Source: Mycobacterium sp. Aquia_216
GTDB lineage: Bacteria > Actinomycetota > Actinomycetes > Mycobacteriales > Mycobacteriaceae
DNA length: 64,000 nt
Reading direction: 5' to 3'
Assembly (NCBI RefSeq): GCF_026723865.1
Contig: NZ_CP113529.1
Span: forward strand, 558,001-622,000
How positions within the stretch are numbered: the stretch's first letter is position 1; the number at the start of each line of letters is the position of its first letter. A program made the translations under genes and the position numbers. Below the pieces are notes generated by a model. That model was given only the letters and a program-made list of their open reading frames with translations. It did no database searches and was not told the origin of the DNA. Shown one piece after another: positions 7,941-16,966 of the stretch.

Positions 7941-9323
7941 TCAGTGTGGTTCGCCGCTACCACGTTGCGGCAATTGCACCGGCTCGACGTCGGGGGTGCC
8001 GAGCGTGGACGCGAGCCATGGCAATGCCGCGTCGAATGCCTGGGCGGCGAACGGCCAGTCGTGTTTGCCCGGCTGGGTCACCACCGCGCAGCTGATCCCG
8101 TTGGCGCCGGCGATCGTGCACAGCGCGTTGGCCGCGGCGTCCTGGCCCTCCGGGTTGGCCGCCGTGGTACTGCCGAGGGTGGGGTTGGCCGCTTGCGCGA
8201 CGTTGTGGGCACCGGGCGGCGCGGGGATGTCGAACCATCCCGTCAGCCCGGTATAGCGGCCATGTCGGGTCATCACCGTCAGCGGGTCGAAGTCGGCCCA
8301 GGCGGTGGTGTTGCCGCCGAACAACTCCGCGATCGTCTGGTCCTTAGTCCCGATGTTGGGCCGGAAATCGCCGGCGATGTCCACGAACGCGCTGAACAGC
8401 TCCGGATGCATGACGCTGAGGGTGACGGCGCAGGTACCGCCCATCGACCAGCCCGCGACGCCCCAATTCGCGCGCTCGGCGCTGACCCCGAAGTTCGAGA
8501 CCATGAACGGCACTATGTCTTTGGTCAGGTGGTCGGCGGCGTTACCGCGGGTCCCGTTGACGCACTCGGTGTCGTTGTCGAACGAGCCGGTCGGATCGAC
8601 GAACACGAAGACCGGGGCGAACCCGTGATGGCGCGCCGCGAAGCCGTCGATGGCGGTGAAGGCGCCGCCGGGCCCTAGCCAGTCGGAAGGGAGATTGAAC
8701 GCCGAGCCGATCATCATGACCGTCGGCAGCCGGGGCGGCGGGTTGGTGTTGAACCACGCCGGGGGCAGGTAGACGAGTTCCTGGCGGTGCGGAAAGTGGG
8801 ATGCGCCGGAGTCGATATTGACCGGCACCACGACGCCCTTGTCCGGCTTTGTCCCGGCGACCTGCATCGCGGTGACCTGCAGCCGGTCGATCTGATCGGG
8901 CAACGGCTTGGACGTCAGCTGATTCCAGGCGGCGAGCACGGTGGGGAAATAGCCGACCCACAGGTTGAGGGCCATGGACGCGCACAACACGCACAGCGGG
9001 ACCGAAAGGACCGCGAGCCCGCGACGCCACCAGCGGGCGCCTTGCCACCCCAGCACCAGCACGGCGGCGGTCAACCCGCTCATCCCAATCCACAGCCACA
9101 GCGTCGTCGGTGCCGGGTCACCGGCCACCCCGATCGAGACGATGTACCAATAGGCCAGCGCGGTCAGCGCGGCCGCGGCGATCAGCGCCACCGGCAGCGC
9201 ACGCTTCAACCAGCCCCGCCGGCGCCAGTCGATCACGATCAGCGCCAAGAGCAGTGCGAGTGCTTGCGCCGCGAGCGGCAACCAGCCGTGCAGCAAGGAC
9301 AGTTGTCCAAGGAATTGGGGCAA
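7941..9323 (-). CDS. Membrane-anchored esterase, antigen 85-like fold
   Basis: The 460-residue protein begins with about four hydrophobic helices (residues 1-125, for example QALALLLALIVIDW and TAAALTALAYWYIVS), followed by an extracytoplasmic esterase-D/antigen-85-like domain. The nucleophile elbow is GVAGWSMGGTCAV near residue 297. Further motifs include VFVDPTGSFDNDTECV and a C-terminal histidine in GKHDWPFAAQAF. The family hydrolyses or transfers acyl groups near the cell envelope. It probably acts on surface lipids, but the substrate is unknown. Confidence 0.85.
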   Translation of the reverse strand: MPQFLGQLSLLHGWLPLAAQALALLLALIVIDWRRRGWLKRALPVALIAAAALTALAYWYIVSIGVAGDPAPTTLWLWIGMSGLTAAVLVLGWQGARWWRRGLAVLSVPLCVLCASMALNLWVGYFPTVLAAWNQLTSKPLPDQIDRLQVTAMQVAGTKPDKGVVVPVNIDSGASHFPHRQELVYLPPAWFNTNPPPRLPTVMMIGSAFNLPSDWLGPGGAFTAIDGFAARHHGFAPVFVFVDPTGSFDNDTECVNGTRGNAADHLTKDIVPFMVSNFGVSAERANWGVAGWSMGGTCAVTLSVMHPELFSAFVDIAGDFRPNIGTKDQTIAELFGGNTTAWADFDPLTVMTRHGRYTGLTGWFDIPAPPGAHNVAQAANPTLGSTTAANPEGQDAAANALCTIAGANGISCAVVTQPGKHDWPFAAQAFDAALPWLASTLGTPDVEPVQLPQRGSGEPH

Positions 9324-9367
9324 ACGTCGAGACCTTAAAAGCTATGGAACCCGGTAGGCCAGACCAA

Positions 9368-11632
9368 CTATCCCATATCGCCGGAATGGATCGAGCTCGC
9401 GAAGGACCGCAGCCGCAGGCTATTGCCGACCACAAAGACGCTGGAGAAGGCCATCGCGGCGCCCGCGAGCATCGGGTTCAGCAGGCCGAGCGCGGCCAGC
9501 GGGATCGCGGCGACGTTGTAGCCGAACGCCCAGAACAGATTCATCTTGATCGTGGCCAGCGCCTTGCGGGAGAGTCGGATCGCGTCCACGGCGGCGCGCA
9601 GGTCGCCGCGGACGAGCGTCAGGTCGGCGGCCTCGATCGCCACGTCCGTGCCCGTGCCCATCGCGATGCCTAGATCGGCGGTGGCCAGAGCGGCGGCGTC
9701 GTTGACCCCGTCGCCAACCATCGCGACGATCTTGCCGTCGGACTGCAAACGCTCGACCACGGCGACCTTGTCGGCGGGCATGACCTCGGCGATGACGTGC
9801 GCAATCCTGAGCTCTCCGGCGATGCGGTCCGCCACGACCTCGTTGTCTCCGGTCAGCAGCACCGGCGTCAACCCAAGCCGCTTGAATTCCCGGACGGCCT
9901 CGGCGCTGGTGGGCTTGACGGTGTCGGCGATCACCAGCACGCCGCGGGCGCTGCCGTCCCAGCCCACGGCGACGGCGGTCTTGCCTTCGCTCTCGGCGCG
10001 AACCTTGGCTGCCGAAAGCGTTGGGTCAAGGTGCTGGGACCAATCGGCCAGCAGGCTTTCGCGCCCGACGACCACGGCATGGCCGTCGACGGTGCCTTGC
10101 ACGCCTTTGCCTTCCACTTCTCCGAAGCTCTCGGGCGACGGCAGGGAACCGAGTTCCGCGGTGGCGGACTTGGCGATCGCCTGGGCGATCGGGTGCTCGG
10201 AGGCGTCCTCCAGCGCGCCGGCGTAGCGCAGCAGCGTCGCCCGGTCGGTGTCCGGCGCGGTGACGACCTCGACGAGCGTCATCTTGCCGGTGGTCAGGGT
10301 GCCGGTCTTGTCGAGCACGATCGTGTCGATCTTGCGGGTGGACTCCAGCACCTCGGGTCCCTTGATCAGCACACCGAGTTGGGCCGCGCGACCCGTGCCG
10401 ACCAACAGCGCGGTCGGAGTCGCCAGCCCCAGTGCGCACGGGCAGGCGATGATGAGCACCGCGACCGCCGCCGTGAAGGCCGCGGCGATCGGGAATCCGG
10501 CGGCCAGCCAACCCCCGAGGGTGGCCACGGCGATGGCGATGACGATTGGAACGAAGACTCCCGAGACGCGGTCCGCGAGCCGCTGGACCTTCGCCTTGCC
10601 GGATTGAGCCGCTTCCACGAGCTTGCCCATCTGTGCCAGCTGGGTGTCGCCGCCGACCCGGGTGGCGCGCACGACGAGACGCCCGCCGGCGTTGACGGTG
10701 GCGCCGGTGACGATGTCGCCCTCGCCGACCTCGATCGGGACGGACTCACCGGTGAGCATCGAGGCGTCCACGGCTGACGAGCCCGCGATGACGATCCCGT
10801 CGGTCGCGATCTTCTCGCCGGGACGCACGACGAACTCCTCGCCGACCTTGAGGGCCTCGATCGGGATGCGGGTCTCGCCGCCCAGCAGGTCGCGGCCCAG
10901 CACCGCGACGTCCTTGGCGCCGAGTTCCATCAGGGCGCGCAAGGCGGTGCCGGCGCGGCGCTTGGAGCGCTTCTCGAAGTAGCGGCCGGCCAGGACGAAC
11001 AGAGTCACACCGGCGGCCACTTCGAGGTAGATGTTGCCCGCGCCGTCACCGGGCGCAGTGGCTAAGGTCAGCGAGAAGCCGTGGTGTAGATGGTGCTGGC
11101 CCGCCGTCCCGAAGAACAGCGCATACAGCGACCACAAGAACGCCGAGAGGGTTCCGATCGACACCAGCGTGTCCATCGTGGCGGCGCGGTGCTTGAGGTT
11201 GGCCCAGGCGGCGGCATGAAATGGCTGGCCCGCCCACACGACTACCGGTGCGGCCAGGGCCAGCGATGCCCACTGCCAGTTGCGGAACTGGAGCGCGGGG
11301 ATCATCGCCATGGCGATCACCGGGGTGGCGAGCACGATCGAGGTGATCAGCCGACTGCGCAGCGAGGCCAGCTCGACGTCATCGGCGGTCGCCGCGGGTT
11401 CCTCCCGGCGTTGCGGCAAAACGGCGGTGTAGCCGGCCTTTTCGACCTCGGCGACCAGCGACTGCGGGTCGTACCCCGCCGGGACGGTGACCGACGCCCT
11501 TTCCAAGGCGAAATTCACCGTCGCCGTCACGCCGTCGAGCTTGTTCAGCGCCTTTTCCAGCCGCGCCGCGCAGGAGGCACACGTCATCCCGGTGATGTCC
11601 AGCTCCAGGTTGCTGACCGCACTCGTGGTCAT
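9368..11632 (-). CDS. Heavy-metal (copper-type) P1B-ATPase
   Basis: The 754-residue ATPase has one N-terminal heavy-metal-associated domain with GMTCASC (about residue 15), eight predicted membrane helices, the intramembrane metal site [11 protein letters not shown] (CPC), the phosphorylation site [11 protein letters not shown], the nucleotide-binding EHPIAQAI, and [13 protein letters not shown] together with the CxxC domain indicates Cu(I) export. It resembles CopA/CtpV-type pumps more than CtpA or CtpB at the N-terminus, so I give no symbol. Two copper-style palindromes lie in the 70 bases before its start, and no csoR-like gene is adjacent. Confidence 0.93.
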   Translation of the reverse strand: MTTSAVSNLELDITGMTCASCAARLEKALNKLDGVTATVNFALERASVTVPAGYDPQSLVAEVEKAGYTAVLPQRREEPAATADDVELASLRSRLITSIVLATPVIAMAMIPALQFRNWQWASLALAAPVVVWAGQPFHAAAWANLKHRAATMDTLVSIGTLSAFLWSLYALFFGTAGQHHLHHGFSLTLATAPGDGAGNIYLEVAAGVTLFVLAGRYFEKRSKRRAGTALRALMELGAKDVAVLGRDLLGGETRIPIEALKVGEEFVVRPGEKIATDGIVIAGSSAVDASMLTGESVPIEVGEGDIVTGATVNAGGRLVVRATRVGGDTQLAQMGKLVEAAQSGKAKVQRLADRVSGVFVPIVIAIAVATLGGWLAAGFPIAAAFTAAVAVLIIACPCALGLATPTALLVGTGRAAQLGVLIKGPEVLESTRKIDTIVLDKTGTLTTGKMTLVEVVTAPDTDRATLLRYAGALEDASEHPIAQAIAKSATAELGSLPSPESFGEVEGKGVQGTVDGHAVVVGRESLLADWSQHLDPTLSAAKVRAESEGKTAVAVGWDGSARGVLVIADTVKPTSAEAVREFKRLGLTPVLLTGDNEVVADRIAGELRIAHVIAEVMPADKVAVVERLQSDGKIVAMVGDGVNDAAALATADLGIAMGTGTDVAIEAADLTLVRGDLRAAVDAIRLSRKALATIKMNLFWAFGYNVAAIPLAALGLLNPMLAGAAMAFSSVFVVGNSLRLRSFASSIHSGDMG

Positions 11633-11647
11633 GACGCTCCTTCCTAA

Positions 11648-11700
11648 TACCCCCCAGGGGTACTCGTACCACGGCTCCGTTATACACCCCTAGGGGGTAT
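11648..11700. promoter_or_regulatory. Two copper-responsive operator-like palindromes
   Basis: TACCCCCCAGGGGTA (11648-11662) fits the RicR-type pattern TACCC-N5-GGGTA exactly. A second G/C-rich palindrome, CCCCTAGGGG flanked by ATAC and GTAT (11682-11700), resembles actinobacterial CsoR boxes. Both lie just upstream of the copper ATPase start at 11632, so copper-induced transcription is the natural reading. Which regulator binds cannot be decided from sequence alone. Confidence 0.72.
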
Positions 11701-11705
11701 CTTCG

Positions 11706-11909
11706 TCAAGGCCGTGTCATCGCCAGATGTCCCGACGATTCTGCCTGCTCGGCGGCGTGGGGTCGGTGGCGGGGCGCCCGGGTTGACGGCCGTGACAACA
11801 ACAGCATCACCCGGCCCTCCGGCGGTGCCTCGGGAACGGCGCTCGGATCGATGCCGTAGTAGTTCCGCTGGTCGGCCGTGACGTCCCAATAGACGGCTTG
11901 GGATGCCAC
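11706..11909 (-). CDS. Small ORF of doubtful coding status
   Basis: A possible 67-residue product starting MASQAVYWDVTADQ. The first 40 residues look protein-like (WDVTADQRNYYGIDPSAV, then a hydrophobic VMLLLSRP), while the tail is low-complexity Arg/His/Ala. In-frame codons without a stop continue about 75 bases upstream of the ATG, so this may be the tail of a lost gene. I do not recognise it. Confidence 0.3.
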   Translation of the reverse strand: MASQAVYWDVTADQRNYYGIDPSAVPEAPPEGRVMLLLSRPSTRAPRHRPHAAEQAESSGHLAMTRP

Positions 11910-12044
11910 CGTGCCCTGGACAGTACGGTCACGACGGGTAGCGCGGCGATCGTGCGTTGCGCTTTAAACCACATTGCGCCTAAGGGCTGCAGACGATCGC
12001 GGTGAGTTTAGCTGGTGATCATGTCGACGATGGCTTGTCGAACA

Positions 12045-12815
12045 TCATTGCCGGAGATGCGATCCGCCGCCGATGTACCACACCTGACCGGTGATCCACT
12101 CCGCGTCCTCGGAGAGCAGGAAAGTGGTGACCGCGGCGAGGTCGTCGGGTTTGCCCAGTCGCGTGGTCTTGCCGAACATCAGAAAGGCCTGCTGCAGTTG
12201 AAGGTCGTTCTGCCGCTCCTGGGTCTCGCCCATCACCAGACCGGGCATCACACCGTTGCTCCTGATGTTGTGTTTGCCCCAGTTGACGGCGACGTGCCGG
12301 GTCAGGTGGTTGACGGCGGCCTTGGAGGCGCCGTAGGCGACATGTTGCGGGTCGCTGCCCAGCGCGGCCCCCGAGGACGTGTTCACGATGCTGCCACCGC
12401 CCGCCTCCAGCAAATGAGGGAGAACCGCTTGGATGGTTCGGACGTAGCCCAGCAGGTTGACGTCGAGTGTGCGCTGCCAGACGTCCAAGCCGGTATCGAG
12501 GATCGTGGTATCGCGGCCGAGGTTGCCCTCCGAGAGATCGGCACCGACGTTGTGCAGACCGTGAATACCACCGAACTCGCCGATGGTCCGGTCGACGAGA
12601 TCCTGCACGGACCGCTCATCGGCAAGGTCGAATTCGATCGCAATGGCACGGCCGCCGGACTCGTTGATTTGTTGGGCGGCGGCAGTGGCGCCGGCGATGT
12701 TGATATCGCCGATCGCGACCCGGGCCCCCTCTTCGGCAAGGCGTTTGGCGGTGGCCGCGCCGATCCCCGTGGCGCCCCCGGCCACCAGGAACGCCTTGTC
12801 CTTCAGTCCGCGCAT
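12045..12815 (-). CDS. Short-chain dehydrogenase/reductase (SDR)
   Basis: The 256-residue classical SDR starts at MRGLKDKAFLV; the frame extends upstream, but that region is the shadow of the neighbouring gene. It has GGATGIGAATAK near residue 14, an NVGADLS region in place of NNAG, the active-site YGASK near 155 and the C-terminal GQVWYIGGG. It lies 10 bases downstream of the mycofactocin-coupled SDR and is probably in the same operon. The 135 bases beyond its stop, to 11910, contain nothing I recognise. Confidence 0.88.
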   Translation of the reverse strand: MRGLKDKAFLVAGGATGIGAATAKRLAEEGARVAIGDINIAGATAAAQQINESGGRAIAIEFDLADERSVQDLVDRTIGEFGGIHGLHNVGADLSEGNLGRDTTILDTGLDVWQRTLDVNLLGYVRTIQAVLPHLLEAGGGSIVNTSSGAALGSDPQHVAYGASKAAVNHLTRHVAVNWGKHNIRSNGVMPGLVMGETQERQNDLQLQQAFLMFGKTTRLGKPDDLAAVTTFLLSEDAEWITGQVWYIGGGSHLRQ

Positions 12816-12825
12816 CAGCCGCAGC

Positions 12826-13647
12826 TCACACGTATCCGACGCCGATGTCGACCGAAACCTGGGTTGCCGTAACCAATCTGGATTGGTCGGAGGCCAGCCA
12901 CGCGACGGCGTCGGAGATGTCTTCGGGCTGCGCGATGCCTTCGGGCAGCAGCGGTTTGTGCAGGCCGCGCAGGTGCGGATAGTCGTCGGCGGCCGACTGC
13001 AGTGCCTCACGCATCCGGCCGGTGCCCATCGGAGTGGAGACCGCACCCGGGTTCAGGCTGTTGACCCGGATGTTGTACCGGCCGAGTTCGGCGGCGAACG
13101 CGCGGGCCATCCCGACGATCGCGTGTTTGCTGGCCGTGTAATGGATCATGAACGCCTGCATCTTGATGCCGGCGGCCGATCCGATCAGAATGATGGAGCC
13201 GCCGCGACCGCCGTCGATGATGTGGTGCGCACCGGCCATCACGGTGTTCCAGGTACCAATCACGTTGGTGTCTATGGTGTCCCGGAACGCCTGCGCGCTG
13301 ATCTGATCCCACGCGGCCGGGCTGCAGATTCCGGCGTTGGCGACGATGACGTCGAGCCGGCCCAGCTCGCCGACGGCCTCGTCGACCGCCGCCCTGAGCT
13401 TGTCGAGGTCGCGAGTGTCGACCGCCGCGGTGACGACCTTTCGTCCACTCGCGCTCACCAGTCGTGCCGTCTCCGCCAGGTCGTCGGGCGTCGGCGAATC
13501 GTAGGGAACGCTGGACGGCAACGGGCCGGCGATGTCCACCGCGATCACGTCGGCGCCTTCGGCGGCCAGCCGCACGGCGTGCGCCCGGCCTTGTCCGCGA
13601 GCGGCGCCGGTCACCAATGCCACCTTGCCTGGGAGTAATTGGCTCAT
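12826..13647 (-). CDS. Mycofactocin-coupled SDR family oxidoreductase
   Basis: The 273-residue SDR has the hallmarks of the mycofactocin-dependent group: the motif VTGAARGQGRAHAVRLA, the insert after strand 2 (DIAGPLPSSVPYDSPTPDDL), NAGICSPAAW, and YTASKHAIVGM as YxxxK. Members hold NAD(H) tightly and pass electrons to the redox peptide mycofactocin instead of exchanging free cofactor. The substrate is probably a secondary alcohol in the pathway encoded by this cluster. It starts 9 bases after the stop of the upstream unknown gene, which supports an operon. Confidence 0.9.
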   Translation of the reverse strand: MSQLLPGKVALVTGAARGQGRAHAVRLAAEGADVIAVDIAGPLPSSVPYDSPTPDDLAETARLVSASGRKVVTAAVDTRDLDKLRAAVDEAVGELGRLDVIVANAGICSPAAWDQISAQAFRDTIDTNVIGTWNTVMAGAHHIIDGGRGGSIILIGSAAGIKMQAFMIHYTASKHAIVGMARAFAAELGRYNIRVNSLNPGAVSTPMGTGRMREALQSAADDYPHLRGLHKPLLPEGIAQPEDISDAVAWLASDQSRLVTATQVSVDIGVGYV

Positions 13648-13656
13648 GGGCCCTTC

Positions 13657-14721
13657 CTAGTCACGAGTGATCTTGTCGAGCGGGTTGGACCGTTCCAGCA
13701 TTCCGTAGGCCTGTTCGCCGTCCCACGTATAGCGCACGCCGGCCTGCTGCAGGGCGGGGAAGCTAGGCATCTCCTGCTTGAGGGCGTTCATCGAATACAT
13801 GTCGTCGTCGTGGTGGATGTCGTGCGTGGACAAGACTGTCTGCCCGGCGATCTCGACGATGCCGTCGACGGTCTCGAGCACCAGCGAAACATCCTCGCCG
13901 AGTGGTTGCAGCCGGGTCAACCACGGGGCTTGCACCACCCGGGCCGCGATCAGGCCGCCATCGCCGGTGAAGACGAACCCCTCGTTGAAGGTGGGTTCGC
14001 CGTCGGGCCGCGGCGGGTATGCGATGTAGCCGAAAGCCCGACCACTGGCGAACACCGCGGACTGCCAGGAGTGTCCCCAGAATCCGGCGAGCTTGCGAAC
14101 CCCGGTACGACGGATGCGCAGCCCGCTGCCGGTGAACTTGTGTTGTTTGCCGTCAGCCCGGAATTCGCCTGTGGCGGTGAATAACTGCTCGTAGCGCGGG
14201 CCGCCCATGATGTCGCCCACGGCAGTTGTCTTGAGCTGTGTGTCGGCGTCGGGTTGCAGCGCCCCTTGCACCCACGGCGGTACGGTCATCGTCGCCTCGA
14301 CGTGGAATTTGACGTCGACGCCCGGGCCGGCCTTCTTGCCTTCCACCAAATCGGACGACGACGTGCGCACCGCCGGGCCGTCATAAGACATCGTCCATTT
14401 CCGGAACGGCTCGATACAGCGGAACGCCAGCCCGCCGGCGCCCAACACGCTGGGCCGCCCGTCGGGTCCCGCGGCGGGCAGTGATGGCTCGTTGGTACGC
14501 AGCCGATAGACCCGGCCGTCGGGGAAGGCGACGTTGACCTGTACGTCGTGCGACTCCCAGTTTGCCCCCACCGCTTCGATTCCGATGCGCGGCAAACCAA
14601 TATCGCCCTGGTTGTCGACAACCCAGAAGCTCACCGAGTCACGCATCGCCGGGTCCTGCGGTCGCTGCGCGAGCATGTATTCGCGCGCCGGATCGATACC
14701 CCCGGTCAGATCAACAGCCAT
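13657..14721 (-). CDS. Conserved protein of unknown function (beta-rich, catabolic cluster)
   Basis: The 354-residue product starts at MAVDLTGGIDPAREYM; the long upstream extension of the frame is the shadow of the sulfotransferase gene. The text is strand-rich with repeated W/Y/G turns (SFWVVDNQGDIGLPRIGIEA, GFWGHSWQSAVF), reminiscent of lipocalin/CrtC-like hydratase folds and the DUF7064/7065 group often found beside SDRs. I see no signal peptide or helices spanning a membrane. Its place between a mycofactocin SDR and a sulfotransferase suggests a catabolic step on a hydrophobic substrate, but that is inference. Confidence 0.75.
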   Translation of the reverse strand: MAVDLTGGIDPAREYMLAQRPQDPAMRDSVSFWVVDNQGDIGLPRIGIEAVGANWESHDVQVNVAFPDGRVYRLRTNEPSLPAAGPDGRPSVLGAGGLAFRCIEPFRKWTMSYDGPAVRTSSSDLVEGKKAGPGVDVKFHVEATMTVPPWVQGALQPDADTQLKTTAVGDIMGGPRYEQLFTATGEFRADGKQHKFTGSGLRIRRTGVRKLAGFWGHSWQSAVFASGRAFGYIAYPPRPDGEPTFNEGFVFTGDGGLIAARVVQAPWLTRLQPLGEDVSLVLETVDGIVEIAGQTVLSTHDIHHDDDMYSMNALKQEMPSFPALQQAGVRYTWDGEQAYGMLERSNPLDKITRD

Positions 14722-14746
14722 CGAATATCCTTTGTCCGTGTGCTTT

Positions 14747-15874
14747 TCAGTGCGCAGTCCAGCGGCGCGCGCTGTCCACGTAGCAGGCGAAGCGAGGCCG
14801 CACCTCGTCGAGGTCAATGCCGAATTCCTGCGGGTCGGCGTGCGAACTCGGCTCGCGATCTGCGGCAGCGTGCGTCCACCAGCTTTGCATCTGTGCTTCG
14901 AACTGCGCGCCCACCGGGGCGCCCAACCACGCGTACAGAGCGGTGACCTCTCCGATCGGATCGTCCTGCATGGCGCGAAAGTCGATGTCGTAGAACCGAT
15001 CCTCGGCGCCGCCGGCACGGAACCGCAGCGCCCGCTCCATGCCGAGCGACCAATGCTCGACATTAAGCCGTCCGATGTAAGGACGGTCGATCTCGGAGCT
15101 GAATGTCCCGATGATGTCGGCATACAGATCGGCGACGGACAGGATGACATCGGTCGGATCGCGGTGCGTCATCACGAACCGCGCGTCGGGAAACACCGCA
15201 TCCAGGGCGTCGAGCCACAACACGTGCGACGGGCATTTCAGCCGCCACGGACGCGGCGGCTCACCCCAGGCCAGCAGCTTCATCACCCGGCGCTGATACC
15301 GCAGGGCCGAGATGAGGTCGGCCTGATTGACCAACCACGTTGAATACGAGGGGATTTCCGCGAAAGACTGAAAGATGTGCGACTTGAAATCCAACGCCAT
15401 CAGTTCGTGGCACTCCATCGGCCCATGCGTGTCGCCGGGGACGTGATGGCGGGTGCCGACCATCTCACCCTTGTCGGCCGGGATGCGTGGATCCACGCCC
15501 TGCACCGTGGCAGGCGGGGGACACGGTTGCGACGACTCCCATCGCCGCAGATAACGCACGTCGGGATCCTGAGCCAGCAGCATCGAGAGTGCGGTGGACC
15601 CGGTGCGCGGCAGTCCCAAGCCGATCAACGGCGCGGTAATCGCAACGTCGTCGATCTCAGGGTGCCGGCGATACCAATCCTCGACCTGCAGGCGTTGCGA
15701 CAGGTAGCCGACGATGCGTTGGTGCAGGAACGCGCTGCCGCGGTCGTTGAGGCGCGCCTCGTCCCGCAGCGCGTGGAGCAGGATCTCGAGCCCTTCGGCG
15801 TAGGAATCCCCGCCAAAGTCGGCCAGCCGGGTCTGCGCCCTGGCTTCATCGGTGACCTCGGTGATCGTCAGCAC
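14747..15874 (-). CDS. Sulfotransferase family protein (Stf-like)
   Basis: The protein has a 5'-phosphosulfate loop GLPRTGSTALSMLLAQDP near residue 85 and a 3'-phosphate motif RFVMTHRDPTDVILSV near residue 210, both typical of PAPS-dependent sulfotransferases. The N-terminal DFGGDSYAEGLEILL is typical of actinobacterial members. I chose the GTG at 15874 (VLTITEVTDEA), giving 375 residues, because it avoids overlapping the upstream SDR; an ATG at 15937 is the alternative. Many mycobacterial proteins of this group have no shown sulfotransferase activity, so the acceptor is open. Confidence 0.85.
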   Translation of the reverse strand: MLTITEVTDEARAQTRLADFGGDSYAEGLEILLHALRDEARLNDRGSAFLHQRIVGYLSQRLQVEDWYRRHPEIDDVAITAPLIGLGLPRTGSTALSMLLAQDPDVRYLRRWESSQPCPPPATVQGVDPRIPADKGEMVGTRHHVPGDTHGPMECHELMALDFKSHIFQSFAEIPSYSTWLVNQADLISALRYQRRVMKLLAWGEPPRPWRLKCPSHVLWLDALDAVFPDARFVMTHRDPTDVILSVADLYADIIGTFSSEIDRPYIGRLNVEHWSLGMERALRFRAGGAEDRFYDIDFRAMQDDPIGEVTALYAWLGAPVGAQFEAQMQSWWTHAAADREPSSHADPQEFGIDLDEVRPRFACYVDSARRWTAH

Positions 15875-15908
15875 GGCCGGGTCTCTCCGAAAGTCGTTGC
15901 TGCCATGG

Positions 15909-16793
15909 TCAACCCATCCACTGGCCGCCGGCGACATCGATCGTCTGACCGCACATGTAGTCGGCGGCCTCGGACGCCAGGAAGGCGACCATGTTGGCGG
16001 CTTCCTCGGGCAGCGAGGCGCGCCCCAGCTGGACCTGGTTGGTAATCGCCTCGTGGATGGCGCCGCGACCGGCGCGCTGCTTGTCGTCCTGCGGATCGAG
16101 CAGGTACTGGCGCATCTCGGGTTTGATCATGATGCCCGGAGCCACGCCCAGGACATTGACCCCCCGCAGCGCGACCTCGTGGGCGAGGTTGCGCGTGAAC
16201 CCGATGACACCGGCCTTGCACGAGTTGTAGACGACCAGGCCGCGTTGTTGAATGCGTCCGCCCACCGATCCGATGTTGATGATCTTTCCCGAGCCCTGCG
16301 GTAGCAGGTACTGCAAGGCGGCGTGGGCGCCGTACATCATCATCGTGAGGCTGCCCAGCACGGTGTAGTCGATTTCCTCTTTGGTCTGGTTCTCAAAAGG
16401 GCCGGCGGCGACCATCACCGGATTGTTCACCATGATGTCCAGGCCGCCGAGTTCGTCGTGCGCTTGCGCGACCGCGCCGTGCACCTCGTCCCAATCGGAC
16501 ATGTCGGCCTTGACGGGGACGGCCCGCACACCCCAGCGCTGCTCGACCTCCTTGGCGCGGCGCTCCACCTTCTCGAAGGTCCGGCCGATCAGCGCCACGT
16601 CGGCGCCGCAGCCGGCCAGCCGGTTCGCGATCGCCTGGCCCAGGCCGTCGCCTCCGGCACCGGTCACGAAGGCCTTCTTGCCGGACAGGTCCATCAGCTC
16701 GGTCACCCGCTTGCCGATGATGTGCTCCGGCAGCCGGTCCAATCCCAGCAATTGCACCCAGTTCTGTTCGTCTTGCAGTGTCTCGTTTTGCAT
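15909..16793 (-). CDS. Short-chain dehydrogenase/reductase (SDR)
   Basis: The 294-residue SDR has a distinctive 35-residue N-terminal extension (MQNETLQDEQNWVQLLGLD) before VTGAGGDGLGQAIA, then NNPVMVAAGPF and the active-site YNSCK. The C-terminal half ends with GQTIDVAGGQWMG. It is the first gene of the minus-strand cluster and faces the divergent LysR regulator across 173 bases. The start is the ATG at 16793; the frame upstream is not SDR-like. Confidence 0.88.
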   Translation of the reverse strand: MQNETLQDEQNWVQLLGLDRLPEHIIGKRVTELMDLSGKKAFVTGAGGDGLGQAIANRLAGCGADVALIGRTFEKVERRAKEVEQRWGVRAVPVKADMSDWDEVHGAVAQAHDELGGLDIMVNNPVMVAAGPFENQTKEEIDYTVLGSLTMMMYGAHAALQYLLPQGSGKIINIGSVGGRIQQRGLVVYNSCKAGVIGFTRNLAHEVALRGVNVLGVAPGIMIKPEMRQYLLDPQDDKQRAGRGAIHEAITNQVQLGRASLPEEAANMVAFLASEAADYMCGQTIDVAGGQWMG

Positions 16794-16966
16794 AAAAGCC
16801 GACCTCCGTCCAGATGCTTGACGCGATTGGGCAGCCAGACCCGCACGGCATCGCATGGCGGCGCGATGCCCCCATGGCCGACGATATGACCGGATAGGGG
16901 GCGTCAGGTAATACCAATTCGGGAAACCAGTCATGCCGGTTTTGTATAGCTGGTAGATCTGATGCG

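Noticed and set aside
13657..15150. Longer version of the unknown beta-rich gene with 143 extra N-terminal residues
   Set aside because: The extra part lies opposite no family similarity and overlaps the sulfotransferase gene on the same strand; the ATG at 14721 gives a coherent protein.
16912..16956. LysR operator from TACCA...TGGTA
   Set aside because: Arms are about 40 bases apart and do not fit the T-N11-A layout; too weak to call.
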